Shown here one piece after another: positions 36,902 through 45,247 of a stretch of DNA of 64,000 nucleotides (the stretch's first letter is position 1; every line of letters starts with the position of its first letter). The notes under the pieces are model-generated. The model did no database searches, was not told where the DNA came from, and was given only the letters and a program-made list of their open reading frames with translations. Origin of the DNA: Bacteroides luti (lineage in GTDB: Bacteria; Bacteroidota; Bacteroidia; Bacteroidales; Bacteroidaceae); NCBI RefSeq assembly GCF_900128905.1, contig NZ_FQTV01000003.1, positions 186,001-250,000 of the forward strand, read 5' to 3'. The translations under genes and the position numbers were made by a program.

Positions 36902-36944
36902 AAGAACAAAAATACTAAGAAATAAAAAATTAAAATATATAGAT

Positions 36945-37538
36945 ATGAAAAAAACGTTCTTATTACTCTTATCCATCTTTATTTTATCTTCCTGTTCCAA
37001 GGGTGATAAAGATAATATAACTGAAGATTACAATTCGATTGTAATATTGAAAGTAGATTATATGACAAACAAGTTCGAAGGTGGATATGAACAACAGATA
37101 AACAGTGAGATTACAGATGCTGATACTATTCCTATTACGATAAAATATAAAGCACCTGGTGATTTTGGAAATATATCCTTGTATTATAAGCCTACCAATG
37201 ATTTGTTATTCGATGGTTCTATAATTTGGAATGGCACAGGTACTATTAACTATCCAAAGACATTTATACCTGCAGGCAATTACTCTCTTATAGAAGATCC
37301 AACAACAAAACCAAAACACTTACCATTCAAATGCATTTTTGGCACACCACCCACTGATTATTCATCAATATGTAATTCGATAAATAGCCTTAATATCGTA
37401 TCTAATTGTTTAGATAGTAAGAAAAAGATAGATATATTTCTCTACACTCCTAGTGTTGGAGCCGGAAACCCTAATGACTGGGACTGGATAATTGTAATGA
37501 ACAGAACCATTAAATATGACCCTATAATAAATAAATAA
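36945..37538 (+). CDS. Lipoprotein of unknown function
   Basis: 197 residues with a lipoprotein signal (MKKTFLLLLSIFILSSC, Cys17) followed by SKGDKDN, an acidic-rich linker. The mature part is beta-rich, with two likely disulfide-free Cys residues near the C-terminus. It probably sits on the outer membrane. It has its own -7 box and is closed by a bidirectional terminator shared with the M48 peptidase. No family recognised. Confidence 0.72.
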   Translation: MKKTFLLLLSIFILSSCSKGDKDNITEDYNSIVILKVDYMTNKFEGGYEQQINSEITDADTIPITIKYKAPGDFGNISLYYKPTNDLLFDGSIIWNGTGTINYPKTFIPAGNYSLIEDPTTKPKHLPFKCIFGTPPTDYSSICNSINSLNIVSNCLDSKKKIDIFLYTPSVGAGNPNDWDWIIVMNRTIKYDPIINK

Positions 37539-37540
37539 AA

Positions 37541-37580
37541 GAATAATAGCCTGCCGGAAGATCTATCCAGACAGGCTATT
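37541..37580. terminator. Bidirectional terminator
   Basis: AATAGCCTG (37545-37553) pairs with CAGGCTATT (37572-37580), with a further inner GGA/TCC pairing. T-rich sequence follows on both strands. It separates the convergent lipoprotein and M48 genes. Confidence 0.75.
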
Positions 37581-37614
37581 ACTTTATTATTTCTCAATTA
37601 CTTATTTGCTGAAA

Positions 37615-38412
37615 TCACTTTTTATAATACTTCAAAGCTTCGGGCATTACTTTCTTTATATTGGCAATACGAGCAGCATCGGAAGGGTGAGTACTAAAAA
37701 ACGCAGGGATAGATGTTCCACCCTGACTCATTCGTTGCCAGAACTCAACTGCTACCTGAGGATCATAGCCTGCCATTGCAGCAAAGATTAATCCCATTCT
37801 GTCTGCTTCATTTTCATTGCTACGAGAATAAGGGAGCATCACAGCATAATTGGCACCTAATCCGAACACTTGTCCAGCCAACGTTTGTGTTGCTGCCGAT
37901 TTTTTAGATAACAAAGCGCCTAATGCTTGTCCCCCATAAGAAACTAAAAGTTGCTGACTCATACGTTCTGCAGAGTGTTTTGCTACAGCATGAGCAACTT
38001 CATGACCTACAACAATAGCCAATGCCGCTTCGGTCTTTGTAATTGGCAAAATTCCCTCGTTCACAACAATTTTACCGCCGGGCATACAAAATGCATTTGC
38101 TGTTGTGTCTTTTACCAAATGAAACTCCCATGCAAAATTCTTCACCTCAGCACTCAGACCGTTAGCATTCAGATAAGCCTCAACAGCTGCAGATATTTTT
38201 TTCCCAACTCGCTCTACCATGGCTGTATTTGTTTTATTGGTGGAAACTTTGGCCGTTGCCATATATTCCTTAAAGCTGGTACTACTTAAACTCAACACTT
38301 CTGAGTCCGATACTAAAAGAAGTTGTTTACGTCCTGTTAACGCTACAGTACTACATGCAGTAATAAACAGCACAAGAACAAAAATTGCAGGAAATGTTTT
38401 TAATTTTTTCAT
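37615..38412 (-). CDS. M48-family metallopeptidase lipoprotein
   Basis: 265 residues. Lipobox FITAC gives Cys20, so the enzyme is anchored, probably facing the periplasm. The zinc site is complete: HEVAH (about 141-145) and the downstream Glu in NENEADRMG. The family includes BepA/YcaL-type proteases that degrade misassembled outer-membrane proteins (family knowledge). It has no BepA-like TPR domain at its length. A -7 box TATTTTTG lies at 38,462-38,455. Confidence 0.9.
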   Translation of the reverse strand: MKKLKTFPAIFVLVLFITACSTVALTGRKQLLLVSDSEVLSLSSTSFKEYMATAKVSTNKTNTAMVERVGKKISAAVEAYLNANGLSAEVKNFAWEFHLVKDTTANAFCMPGGKIVVNEGILPITKTEAALAIVVGHEVAHAVAKHSAERMSQQLLVSYGGQALGALLSKKSAATQTLAGQVFGLGANYAVMLPYSRSNENEADRMGLIFAAMAGYDPQVAVEFWQRMSQGGTSIPAFFSTHPSDAARIANIKKVMPEALKYYKK

Positions 38413-38454
38413 AGTTATATCTATTTAGTCAATTATTTATTGTCTAATGGAAAA

Positions 38455-38462
38455 CAAAAATA
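38455..38462 (-). promoter_or_regulatory. -7 box of the M48 gene
   Basis: TATTTTTG on the minus strand, 42 bp before the ATG; no clear -33 box. Confidence 0.45.
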
Positions 38463-38567
38463 GTTAGAATTTAGTTTAAATGAATAATTTAACGCTATAA
38501 TTTCATTCATATTTTAGGCCTTACTATTTCGAACTGGAAAAAACTGATGATTACGATGAAGAATTTA

Positions 38568-38651
38568 TTCGCCAATGGTTTTTATTTATTGGTGAATGCT
38601 TTTTATTTATAGGCGAAAGGATTTCAATCATTCACCAATAAATTTGAGATA
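38568..38651. repeat. Four-unit 21-bp array with TTCGCCAAT-type heads
   Basis: Units start at 38568, 38589, 38610 and 38631, an exact 21-bp period. Heads are TTCGCCAAT, TTGGTGAAT, TAGGCGAAA and TTCACCAAT; heads 1 and 4 are in one orientation and 2 and 3 in the other. Units 1 and 2 share the tail TTTTTATTTA. The design matches the 22-bp TGTACA arrays although the sequence is unrelated. It lies between the ilv terminator and the M48 promoter. Confidence 0.8.
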
Positions 38652-38708
38652 AAAAAGAATCCCATCTCAAAACCGGTTTATAAAGAAGAAACCTTTCGAG
38701 ATGGGATT
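38651..38708 (-). terminator. Terminator of the ilv operon
   Basis: On the minus strand AATCCCATCTC (38708-38698) pairs with GAGATGGGATT (38668-38658), an exact 11-bp stem with a 29-nt loop, followed by C and TTTTTT. It lies 59 bp after the ilvC stop. Confidence 0.85.
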
Positions 38709-38766
38709 ATATTATGTAAGGAGGAGAAAAACACTCCTCTTAAAAAGCTATAAGCAGAGCTTCTGA

Positions 38767-39813
38767 TTAGTTGTTTTCAGGACGTAATTTACGAACAACA
38801 GCACCAGCTTGCCACATTTCGCTTTCACGAAGAGCTTTCAATTCAGCATCCAAACCTTCGCGGTAGTCTGGTTTAGAGTTTGTATCAATAGAACGTTGAG
38901 CTTCGTTACCACACTTAACTTCTGAATACAATTTCTCAAATACAGGTTTTGTAGCATCGTGGAATGGGCCCATCCAGTCGAGAGCACCACGTTGAGCAGT
39001 AGTTGAACAGTTTGCGTACATCCAGTCCATACCATTCTTAGCAAACAAAGGCATCAATGACTGAGTAAGTTCTTCTACAGTTTCATTGAAAGCTTCAGAT
39101 GGAGTATGTCCGTTTTCACGCAATACTTCATATTGAGCAAGAAGTAAACCTTGAATAGCACCCATCAAAGTACCACGTTCGCCAGTTAAGTCAGAGTAAA
39201 CTTCACGTTTGAATGTAGTTTCAAACAAGTAACCTGAACCAACACCGATACCAAGAGCAACAACACGATCGAATGCGTTACCTGTTGCATCCTGGAAGAT
39301 AGCATAAGAAGAGTTCAAGCCACGGCCTTCAAGGAACATTGTACGAAGAGATGTACCTGAACCTTTAGGAGCAACAAGAATTACGTCTACATCTGCTGGA
39401 GGAACAATACCTGTTCTTTCTTTGTAGGTAATAGCAAAACCGTGAGAGAAATAAAGAGCTTTACCTGGAGTAAGGTTCTTCTTAACTGTAGGCCATACTT
39501 CAATCTGAGCAGCATCCGAAAGAAGATACTGAATAATTGTACCACGTTGGCAAGCTTCATCAATTTCGAATAAAGTTTCTCCTGGAACCCAACCATCAGC
39601 AATGGCTTTTTCCCATGTTTTTCCACCTTTACGTTGGCCAACGATTACATTGAAACCATTGTCTCTAAGATTCAATGATTGTCCAGGTCCCTGAACACCA
39701 TAACCAATCACTGCAATAGTTTCATTTTTCAATACTTCACGTGCTTTTTCTAAAGGAAATTCATCGCGGGTTACTACATTTTCAACAACACCGCCAAAAT
39801 TCATTTGTGCCAT
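38767..39813 (-). CDS. ilvC: Ketol-acid reductoisomerase
   Basis: 348 residues. The N-terminal Rossmann motif IGYGVQGPGQ and the VILVAPKGSGTSLR segment, the metal-binding ETTFKREVYSDLTGERGTLMG and the EELTQSLMPLF helix define the class I enzyme. It converts acetolactate and aceto-hydroxybutyrate to dihydroxy acids in Val/Leu/Ile synthesis. It is the last gene of ilvD-ilvB-ilvN-thioesterase-ilvC, 24 bp after the thioesterase. An in-frame ATG three codons downstream (MNFGG) is an alternative start. Confidence 0.97.
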   Translation of the reverse strand: MAQMNFGGVVENVVTRDEFPLEKAREVLKNETIAVIGYGVQGPGQSLNLRDNGFNVIVGQRKGGKTWEKAIADGWVPGETLFEIDEACQRGTIIQYLLSDAAQIEVWPTVKKNLTPGKALYFSHGFAITYKERTGIVPPADVDVILVAPKGSGTSLRTMFLEGRGLNSSYAIFQDATGNAFDRVVALGIGVGSGYLFETTFKREVYSDLTGERGTLMGAIQGLLLAQYEVLRENGHTPSEAFNETVEELTQSLMPLFAKNGMDWMYANCSTTAQRGALDWMGPFHDATKPVFEKLYSEVKCGNEAQRSIDTNSKPDYREGLDAELKALRESEMWQAGAVVRKLRPENN

Positions 39814-39837
39814 TTTGCTTCTTTTTTATTTAAAAAA

Positions 39838-40581
39838 CTAATTAATAAATATCATTTTACTACGGCAAACTACCTCGCCGCCATTCTTTTTTATTTCAAC
39901 GTTATACTCGTTTTCGTTTATCTTCTGTTTATAGAACGAAAGAGTATCTCCGTAATAACTTTCCGCAATGTATGCAACTTCAAAACGTTTTATCCGTTTC
40001 TCTTTATACATTTCAAGCGGAAAAAGATCGAGAACACGCTCAATATACTTGATACTGTTTACATGCCCGTTAATATCAATATCACTATACTTTGCCTCGT
40101 AAGTTGTATCGGGCTCACAATCGTCTACTTTAATCCGACTAGGTTTCTCGATGGGACATTCCTTGTCGCAAACATAATCAACAATGCTTCCACCGTGAAG
40201 AGTAAGCAAGTCGGCAGGTTTTCGTGTCTGCTGACTAATCATAGCCCATACAGAACGAGCATAACCGATAGTGTGTCCGTTCTCGTCCAGAATCTCAAAA
40301 TTACGATCTGTAAAAAGACGATATACATTTTCTACCCATGTACTAATGCTAAACTTCTTATATTGATAAGGCATTTCGTCCAATTCAACAGCTAGTCGGG
40401 AAAGTACCCATGTGTAATGAGCTTCATTAAGATTGGCAATGCCAAATCCCCTGTCTGTGGAATGAAATCCTGCACAATTCAGTAAATGATTACCCAATAC
40501 GCCCATTGTAAGATGTCCGGAGAAATCTACATGGAAGGGTTCTGCTACAAAATTATAATTACCTACTTTATTCTGCTCCAT
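39838..40581 (-). CDS. Acyl-ACP thioesterase (FatA/B-like)
   Basis: 247 residues from the ATG at 40581, which has AAAGG 6 bp upstream; the frame also opens at a TTG (40602), which I reject. Two hot-dog domains are visible: the first with VDFSGHLTMGVLGNHLLNCAG and GLRNLNEAHYTWVLSRLAVEL-type sequence, the second with SDIDINGHVNSIKYIERVLDLFP carrying the catalytic Asn-His pair. It hydrolyses acyl-ACP to free fatty acids. It overlaps the ilvN end by 14 bp and precedes ilvC, so it is co-regulated with branched-chain amino-acid synthesis. Confidence 0.92.
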   Translation of the reverse strand: MEQNKVGNYNFVAEPFHVDFSGHLTMGVLGNHLLNCAGFHSTDRGFGIANLNEAHYTWVLSRLAVELDEMPYQYKKFSISTWVENVYRLFTDRNFEILDENGHTIGYARSVWAMISQQTRKPADLLTLHGGSIVDYVCDKECPIEKPSRIKVDDCEPDTTYEAKYSDIDINGHVNSIKYIERVLDLFPLEMYKEKRIKRFEVAYIAESYYGDTLSFYKQKINENEYNVEIKKNGGEVVCRSKMIFIN

Positions 40582-41119
40582 TTTTACCTTTTCTACTTTC
40601 AACCAAAGCTAAGAAATTACTCAGACGCTCTACCGGACTTTTCGTAATGGCAATACGTCCCGAACGTACAAACTGCCACAATCCCATAGGCATAAGCTCA
40701 TCATACAAAGCCTGAGTTTCTTCCGGATGCCCGGTTAGTTCAATAACAGCATAGGTTTGGTTTACTTCAAGAATACGTGCATTATGTTTACGAACAAGTT
40801 TCTCTACCTGATTACTGCCCAACAAGGACAATGCAGGAACTTTGTAAAGCGCCACTTCCTGAAAGATAATCTGATCGTCAGTATAATAATGCGCTTGCAT
40901 TACATCAATACGTTTCTCAATCTGCTTGGTAACCTTTTCTATTGTACTGGCATCCGTATGAACAGTAATAGTATATTTATGAATACCTTCAATAGAAGAG
41001 GCTGATACGCTTAATGTTTCAATATTCAGCTGTCGGCGTGTAAAAATCGTTGTTACCTGATTCAACAAACCGGCCATATTTTCTGAATAAACGTTGATTG
41101 TATATAATTTCTTATTCAT
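40568..41119 (-). CDS. ilvN: Acetolactate synthase small (regulatory) subunit
   Basis: 183 residues from ATG 41119; the open frame extends to 41164 but into ilvB. The N-terminal ACT domain is clear (LYTINVYSENMAGLLNQVTTIFTRRQLNIETLSVS), followed by a second half with VEKLVRKHNARILEVNQTYAVIELTGHPEETQALYDELMP. It confers feedback inhibition by valine on IlvB (family knowledge). It starts 10 bp after the ilvB stop and overlaps the thioesterase gene. Confidence 0.94.
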   Translation of the reverse strand: MNKKLYTINVYSENMAGLLNQVTTIFTRRQLNIETLSVSASSIEGIHKYTITVHTDASTIEKVTKQIEKRIDVMQAHYYTDDQIIFQEVALYKVPALSLLGSNQVEKLVRKHNARILEVNQTYAVIELTGHPEETQALYDELMPMGLWQFVRSGRIAITKSPVERLSNFLALVESRKGKNGAE

Positions 41120-41129
41120 AATATCAGTA

Positions 41130-42827
41130 TTAGTATCCCAACAACATGTTAGTAACCGTTGCACCGGCTGGTGTCATCGGATAAACCATTCCTTTTTCTA
41201 TCACTCCCACTTCAAGAAGGTAAGGACCCTCTGTCTGCAACATTTCCTTAATTGCTCCATCTAATTGATCGCGCAAATAGACTGATCTGCCCTTTATTCC
41301 ATAAGCAGAAGCTATCTTCATATAATCAGGGTTTCTCATAGGGGTGGAAGAATAACGTTCGTGGAAGAACAGTTCCTGCCATTGGCGCACCATACCCAGG
41401 AAGTTATTATTCAACAGAATAATCTTCACAGGAGCACCAGTTTCCATAATGGTTCCCAATTCCTGAATAGTCATTTGCAATCCTCCGTCACCGCAGAACA
41501 GACAAATAGTTCTGTCGGGTGCACCAAATGCTGCACCAATTGCAGCCGGAAGCCCGAAGCCCATCGTTCCCAATCCGCCCGAAGTTACAACGCTTCTACT
41601 CTTTGTGAACTGGAAATATCTTGCAGCAATCATCTGATTCTGACCTACATCTGTAACCAGCACAGCTTCGTGATTGGTTGCTTTCGATATCTTATCAACA
41701 ACTTCCCCCATAGTAATAGGACCTTCAGCAGGATTCAACTCACCTTTGATAACTGAATTGTATTCTGTTTCTTCGCTTTCTTTAAAGCTGTCAATCCATT
41801 CCTTGTGCTCGTTCTTTTTCAGTTGTTCTGTTACTGCAGCCAGCGTTGTTTTACAGTCTCCTACTACAGCCACTGTTGCTTTAACGTTCTTATTTATCTC
41901 TGCAGGATCAATATCAAAATGAATAACTTTTGCCTGTTTAGCATAAGTATGTAAGTCGCCTGTAACGCGGTCGTCAAAACGCATACCAATTGCAATAAGA
42001 ACATCGCATTCATTGGTTTTCACATTTGGTCCCAGATTACCATGCATTCCCAACATTCCTTTATTCAAAGGATGAGCGGTTGGTAATGCCGAAAGTCCCA
42101 GCAATGTTTTTCCTGCAGGAATATCTGCTTTTTCAAGGAACTCTAAGAGTTCTTTCTGAGCTCCGCCCAATTCTACACCCTGACCAACCAAAGCCAATGG
42201 TTTTTTTGCAAAATTTATAAGCTGAGCTGCCGCGCAAACTGCTTCTTCATCGATATCAACAACAGGTTGATAACTACGAATGAAATCTATAGTATGAGGT
42301 ACATATTCAATCTTTGCCAGCTGAGCATTCTTTGCAAAGTCCAGAACTACCGGTCCTGGTCTGCCACTCTTTGCTATATAAAAAGCACGAGCCACTGCCC
42401 AGGCTATATCTTCTCCACGACGGATCTGGTAACTCCATTTTGTTATTGGCTGAGTTAAACTAACCAAGTCGATTTCCTGAAAAGCATCAGTACCCAACAA
42501 GGCTGCACCAACCTGACCTGCAATAACAACCAACGGTGTACTATCAAGCATAGCATCTCCAATTCCTGTAATGGCATTGGTTGCACCCGGTCCGCTGGTA
42601 ACAACGCATACCCCAACTTTACCGGAGACTCGTGCGTATCCCTGTGCTGCATGAGTTGCACCTTGTTCATGACGAGTCAGAACATGATTTAATTCTTGTT
42701 TATGATCATATAAGCAATCATAAACAGGCATAATCGCTCCACCGGGATAACCGAATATGGTATCTACTCCCTCCTTTATCAAAGAACGGATTAATGCTTC
42801 CGAACCAGTAACTAGTTGTTTATCCAT
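41130..42827 (-). CDS. ilvB: Acetolactate synthase large subunit
   Basis: 565 residues, a thiamine-diphosphate enzyme. FGYPGGAIMPVYD with the catalytic Glu in RHEQGATHAAQGYAR, the GPGATNAITGIGDAMLDS loop and the C-terminal ThDP motif GDGGLQMTIQELGTI...LNNNFLGMVRQWQELF are all present. It makes acetolactate and acetohydroxybutyrate, the first committed step of Val/Leu/Ile synthesis. It follows ilvD after 25 bp and ends 10 bp before ilvN. Confidence 0.97.
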   Translation of the reverse strand: MDKQLVTGSEALIRSLIKEGVDTIFGYPGGAIMPVYDCLYDHKQELNHVLTRHEQGATHAAQGYARVSGKVGVCVVTSGPGATNAITGIGDAMLDSTPLVVIAGQVGAALLGTDAFQEIDLVSLTQPITKWSYQIRRGEDIAWAVARAFYIAKSGRPGPVVLDFAKNAQLAKIEYVPHTIDFIRSYQPVVDIDEEAVCAAAQLINFAKKPLALVGQGVELGGAQKELLEFLEKADIPAGKTLLGLSALPTAHPLNKGMLGMHGNLGPNVKTNECDVLIAIGMRFDDRVTGDLHTYAKQAKVIHFDIDPAEINKNVKATVAVVGDCKTTLAAVTEQLKKNEHKEWIDSFKESEETEYNSVIKGELNPAEGPITMGEVVDKISKATNHEAVLVTDVGQNQMIAARYFQFTKSRSVVTSGGLGTMGFGLPAAIGAAFGAPDRTICLFCGDGGLQMTIQELGTIMETGAPVKIILLNNNFLGMVRQWQELFFHERYSSTPMRNPDYMKIASAYGIKGRSVYLRDQLDGAIKEMLQTEGPYLLEVGVIEKGMVYPMTPAGATVTNMLLGY

Positions 42828-42852
42828 ATTTAAATAGCTCGTTGTTTAGTTT

Positions 42853-44685
42853 TTAATCTATTAATCTAACTGCCCCTTTATCTGCCGAGCTTACCATACT
42901 TGCATAAGCTTTCAAGCTCTTAGGAACATTGCGATCTCGCAAAGGAGCGGTAAATGCTTTCTTTCCTCTCTCCATTTCCAGAGAACGGCGAAGATCTAGT
43001 TCTTTATCACTCAACTTCACATTTATAGTTCTATCAGGGATATTTATTTCAATAATATCACCATCTTTTATTAATCCGATATTTCCTCCGGCTGCAGCTT
43101 CAGGAGATACATGTCCGATACTCAATCCTGATGTACCGCCACTAAAGCGTCCGTCGGTAATCAATGCACATTCTTTTCCTAAATGCTTTGATTTGATATA
43201 AGATGTAGGATATAGCATTTCCTGCATACCCGGACCACCCTTTGGTCCTTCGTAAGTAATGACGACCACATCTCCAGAGACGACTTTACCTTTCAGAATT
43301 CCGTCACAGGCAGCATCCTGAGAATCGAAAACTTTTGCAGGACCAGAGAATTTCCAGATGCTTTCGTCCACACCGGCTGTTTTTACCACACATCCGTCCT
43401 GAGCAATATTTCCTTTCAATACAGCAAGACCGCCATCTTTAGTATAAGCGTATTCATAAGAACGAATGCAGCCATCTTTTCTATCAGCATCCAGCTCTTT
43501 ATAATAACAACTTTGTGATCCTAAAATCAGATTAAATTTACCTGCCGGAGCACTTTTATATTTATTTATCGCTTCATCACAAACGTTAGGGCTGGTTATG
43601 CAATATTTATCAATAGCCTCAGCAAGTGTCATTCCATCTACACGTTTCACGTTTGCATCAATTAAGCCTGCTGCTTTCAATTCTGCAAGAATAGAGATGA
43701 TTCCTCCTGCACGGTTCACATCTTGTATGTGATATTTCTGTGTATTCGGAGCAACTTTACAAAGACAAGGTATTTTACGAGAAAGAGCGTCAATGTCGTC
43801 CATTGTAAAATTAACCTCTGCTTCATGAGCTATTGCCAAAAGGTGAAGGATAGTATTGGTAGAACCACCCATTGCAATATCCAAAGTCATTGCATTCAAG
43901 AAAGCCGAATGAGTAGCAATACTTCTTGGAAGAACGCTGTCATCGCCATCCTGATAATATTTATATGTATTCTCTACGATCTTTTTTGCAGCATCATTAA
44001 AGAGGTTCTTACGATTCTCGTGTGTAGCAACGATAGTTCCATTTCCAGGTAAAGCCAAACCTATAGCCTCATTCAAACAGTTCATTGAATTGGCAGTAAA
44101 CATACCCGAGCAGCTACCACATGTAGGACAAGCTGATTTTTCAATCTGAGCTACATCTTCATCGCTTACGTTTTCATCGGCCGACTTAATCATTGCATCA
44201 ATCAAATCAAGATGCTGACCGTTAAGTTCTCCTGCTTCCATCGGACCTCCTGAAACAAATATTGTAGGAATATTAAGTCGCATAGATGCCATCAGCATTC
44301 CCGGAGTAATCTTATCGCAGTTACTGATACAAACCATAGCATCTGCCTTGTGAGCATTCACCATATATTCTACGCTGTCAGCAATAATATCACGTGAAGG
44401 CAAAGAATAAAGCATACCATCATGTCCCATTGCAATTCCATCGTCAATGGCAATAGTATTAAATTCAGCGGCAAAGCAGCCAAGCTTTTCAATCTCTGCT
44501 TTTACCAGCTGACCAATTTCATGTAAATGAACATGTCCTGGCACAAACTGAGTAAATGAATTAACGATTGCTATAATAGGTTTACCCAATTGTTCTCTCT
44601 TCATGCCATTTGCCATCCAAAGAGCTCTCGCTCCTGCCATTCTACGACCTTGCGTACTGAACGAACTACGTAATTGTTTCTCCAT
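42853..44685 (-). CDS. ilvD: Dihydroxy-acid dehydratase
   Basis: 610 residues. Cluster cysteines occur in [11 protein letters not shown] and [20 protein letters not shown]. The C-terminal [38 protein letters not shown] and DLRRS motifs define the IlvD/Edd family, and the length is that of IlvD. It converts dihydroxy acids to 2-oxo acids. As the first structural gene, its transcription must pass the attenuator at 44,692-44,729. Confidence 0.97.
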   Translation of the reverse strand: MEKQLRSSFSTQGRRMAGARALWMANGMKREQLGKPIIAIVNSFTQFVPGHVHLHEIGQLVKAEIEKLGCFAAEFNTIAIDDGIAMGHDGMLYSLPSRDIIADSVEYMVNAHKADAMVCISNCDKITPGMLMASMRLNIPTIFVSGGPMEAGELNGQHLDLIDAMIKSADENVSDEDVAQIEKSACPTCGSCSGMFTANSMNCLNEAIGLALPGNGTIVATHENRKNLFNDAAKKIVENTYKYYQDGDDSVLPRSIATHSAFLNAMTLDIAMGGSTNTILHLLAIAHEAEVNFTMDDIDALSRKIPCLCKVAPNTQKYHIQDVNRAGGIISILAELKAAGLIDANVKRVDGMTLAEAIDKYCITSPNVCDEAINKYKSAPAGKFNLILGSQSCYYKELDADRKDGCIRSYEYAYTKDGGLAVLKGNIAQDGCVVKTAGVDESIWKFSGPAKVFDSQDAACDGILKGKVVSGDVVVITYEGPKGGPGMQEMLYPTSYIKSKHLGKECALITDGRFSGGTSGLSIGHVSPEAAAGGNIGLIKDGDIIEINIPDRTINVKLSDKELDLRRSLEMERGKKAFTAPLRDRNVPKSLKAYASMVSSADKGAVRLID

Positions 44686-44691
44686 TGTTTC

Positions 44692-44729
44692 TTAAATTAA
44701 AAAAGCCTTTCTCATGACTGAGAAAGGCT
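44692..44729 (-). terminator. Attenuator terminator before ilvD
   Basis: On the minus strand AGCCTTTCTCA (44729-44719) pairs with TGAGAAAGGCT (44714-44704), an exact 11-bp stem with a 4-nt loop, followed by a T-rich tract (TTTTTTAATTT). Its first arm is also complementary to 9 bases that begin at the leader-peptide stop codon (44773-44765), so terminator and antiterminator are mutually exclusive. Confidence 0.92.
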
Positions 44730-44764
44730 CTAAATAATATTTTTATAGTACGATTAACTATACA

Positions 44765-44773
44765 CCTTTCTCA
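44765..44773 (-). promoter_or_regulatory. Antiterminator strand of the ilv attenuator
   Basis: The minus strand reads TGAGAAAGG and is exactly complementary to CCTTTCTCA in the first arm of the terminator (44727-44719). The TGA is the leader stop codon, so a ribosome finishing the leader covers this strand and lets the terminator form. A ribosome stalled upstream at Ile/Leu/Val codons leaves it free to antiterminate. Confidence 0.85.
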
Positions 44774-44845
44774 CGCTCTTGATTGGACCACCACGAGGCG
44801 AATAATATGCACTAGAGACAAATTAATTGATGTAATAATATTCAT
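44771..44845 (-). CDS. ilv leader peptide (24 residues)
   Basis: A short minus-strand frame with ATG at 44845 and TGA at 44771. Of 24 residues, five are Ile, three Leu and four Val: it starts MNIITSINLSLV, continues HIIRL and has three consecutive Val before QSRA. This is the composition expected of a leader peptide sensing all three branched-chain amino acids. The stop codon lies inside the antiterminator strand. The promoter is 32 bp upstream of the ATG. The gene is too short for ordinary gene finders. Confidence 0.9.
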   Translation of the reverse strand: MNIITSINLSLVHIIRLVVVQSRA

Positions 44846-44876
44846 ACTGCTTTTTATTTCTTTTTTAAAGACGATG

Positions 44877-44907
44877 CAAAGGTACGCTCTTTTTTTAAAC
44901 CGCCAAA
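44877..44907 (-). promoter_or_regulatory. Promoter of the ilv operon
   Basis: -33 TTTG (44907-44904), 19-bp spacer, -7 TACCTTTG (44884-44877): a full match to the Bacteroides consensus. The start would fall near 44,870, giving about 25 nt before the leader peptide. Confidence 0.8.
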
Positions 44908-45194
44908 CAAATTGAATAAAAAAAACGCTTAAATATTTGCAATCGTAAGAAATTAGCTCATAATTATCCTATTTTATAACTTTCAACCACTTTTTAGATT
45001 GAAAAGAGAAAGATTAAGATACATATATAATATGAAATAGTAATTTCGATTATATATTACGATTCTGTTGTTATAGCTTCAGGATTAAAAAGAAAAGAGA
45101 ATACAGCATTTTTAAATATAAGTCATAATTTACAAAAAAGGACTTAATAATCTGAAAATAAATTGCGGCACGCAGGTATCGAATAAATATTTCG
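44908..45194. other. Intergenic region between ilv promoter and FKBP promoter
   Basis: About 290 bp, AT-rich and between divergent units. I see nothing in it beyond the flanking promoters. Confidence 0.6.
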
Positions 45195-45202
45195 TATATT
45201 TG
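45195..45202 (+). promoter_or_regulatory. -7 box of the FKBP gene
   Basis: TATATTTG, an exact consensus match, 45 bp before the ATG; no -33 TTTG at the right spacing. Confidence 0.55.
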
Positions 45203-45247
45203 CACCTTATTAAAATAGTACAGAATTTATTAATAACAAAAGTATAG

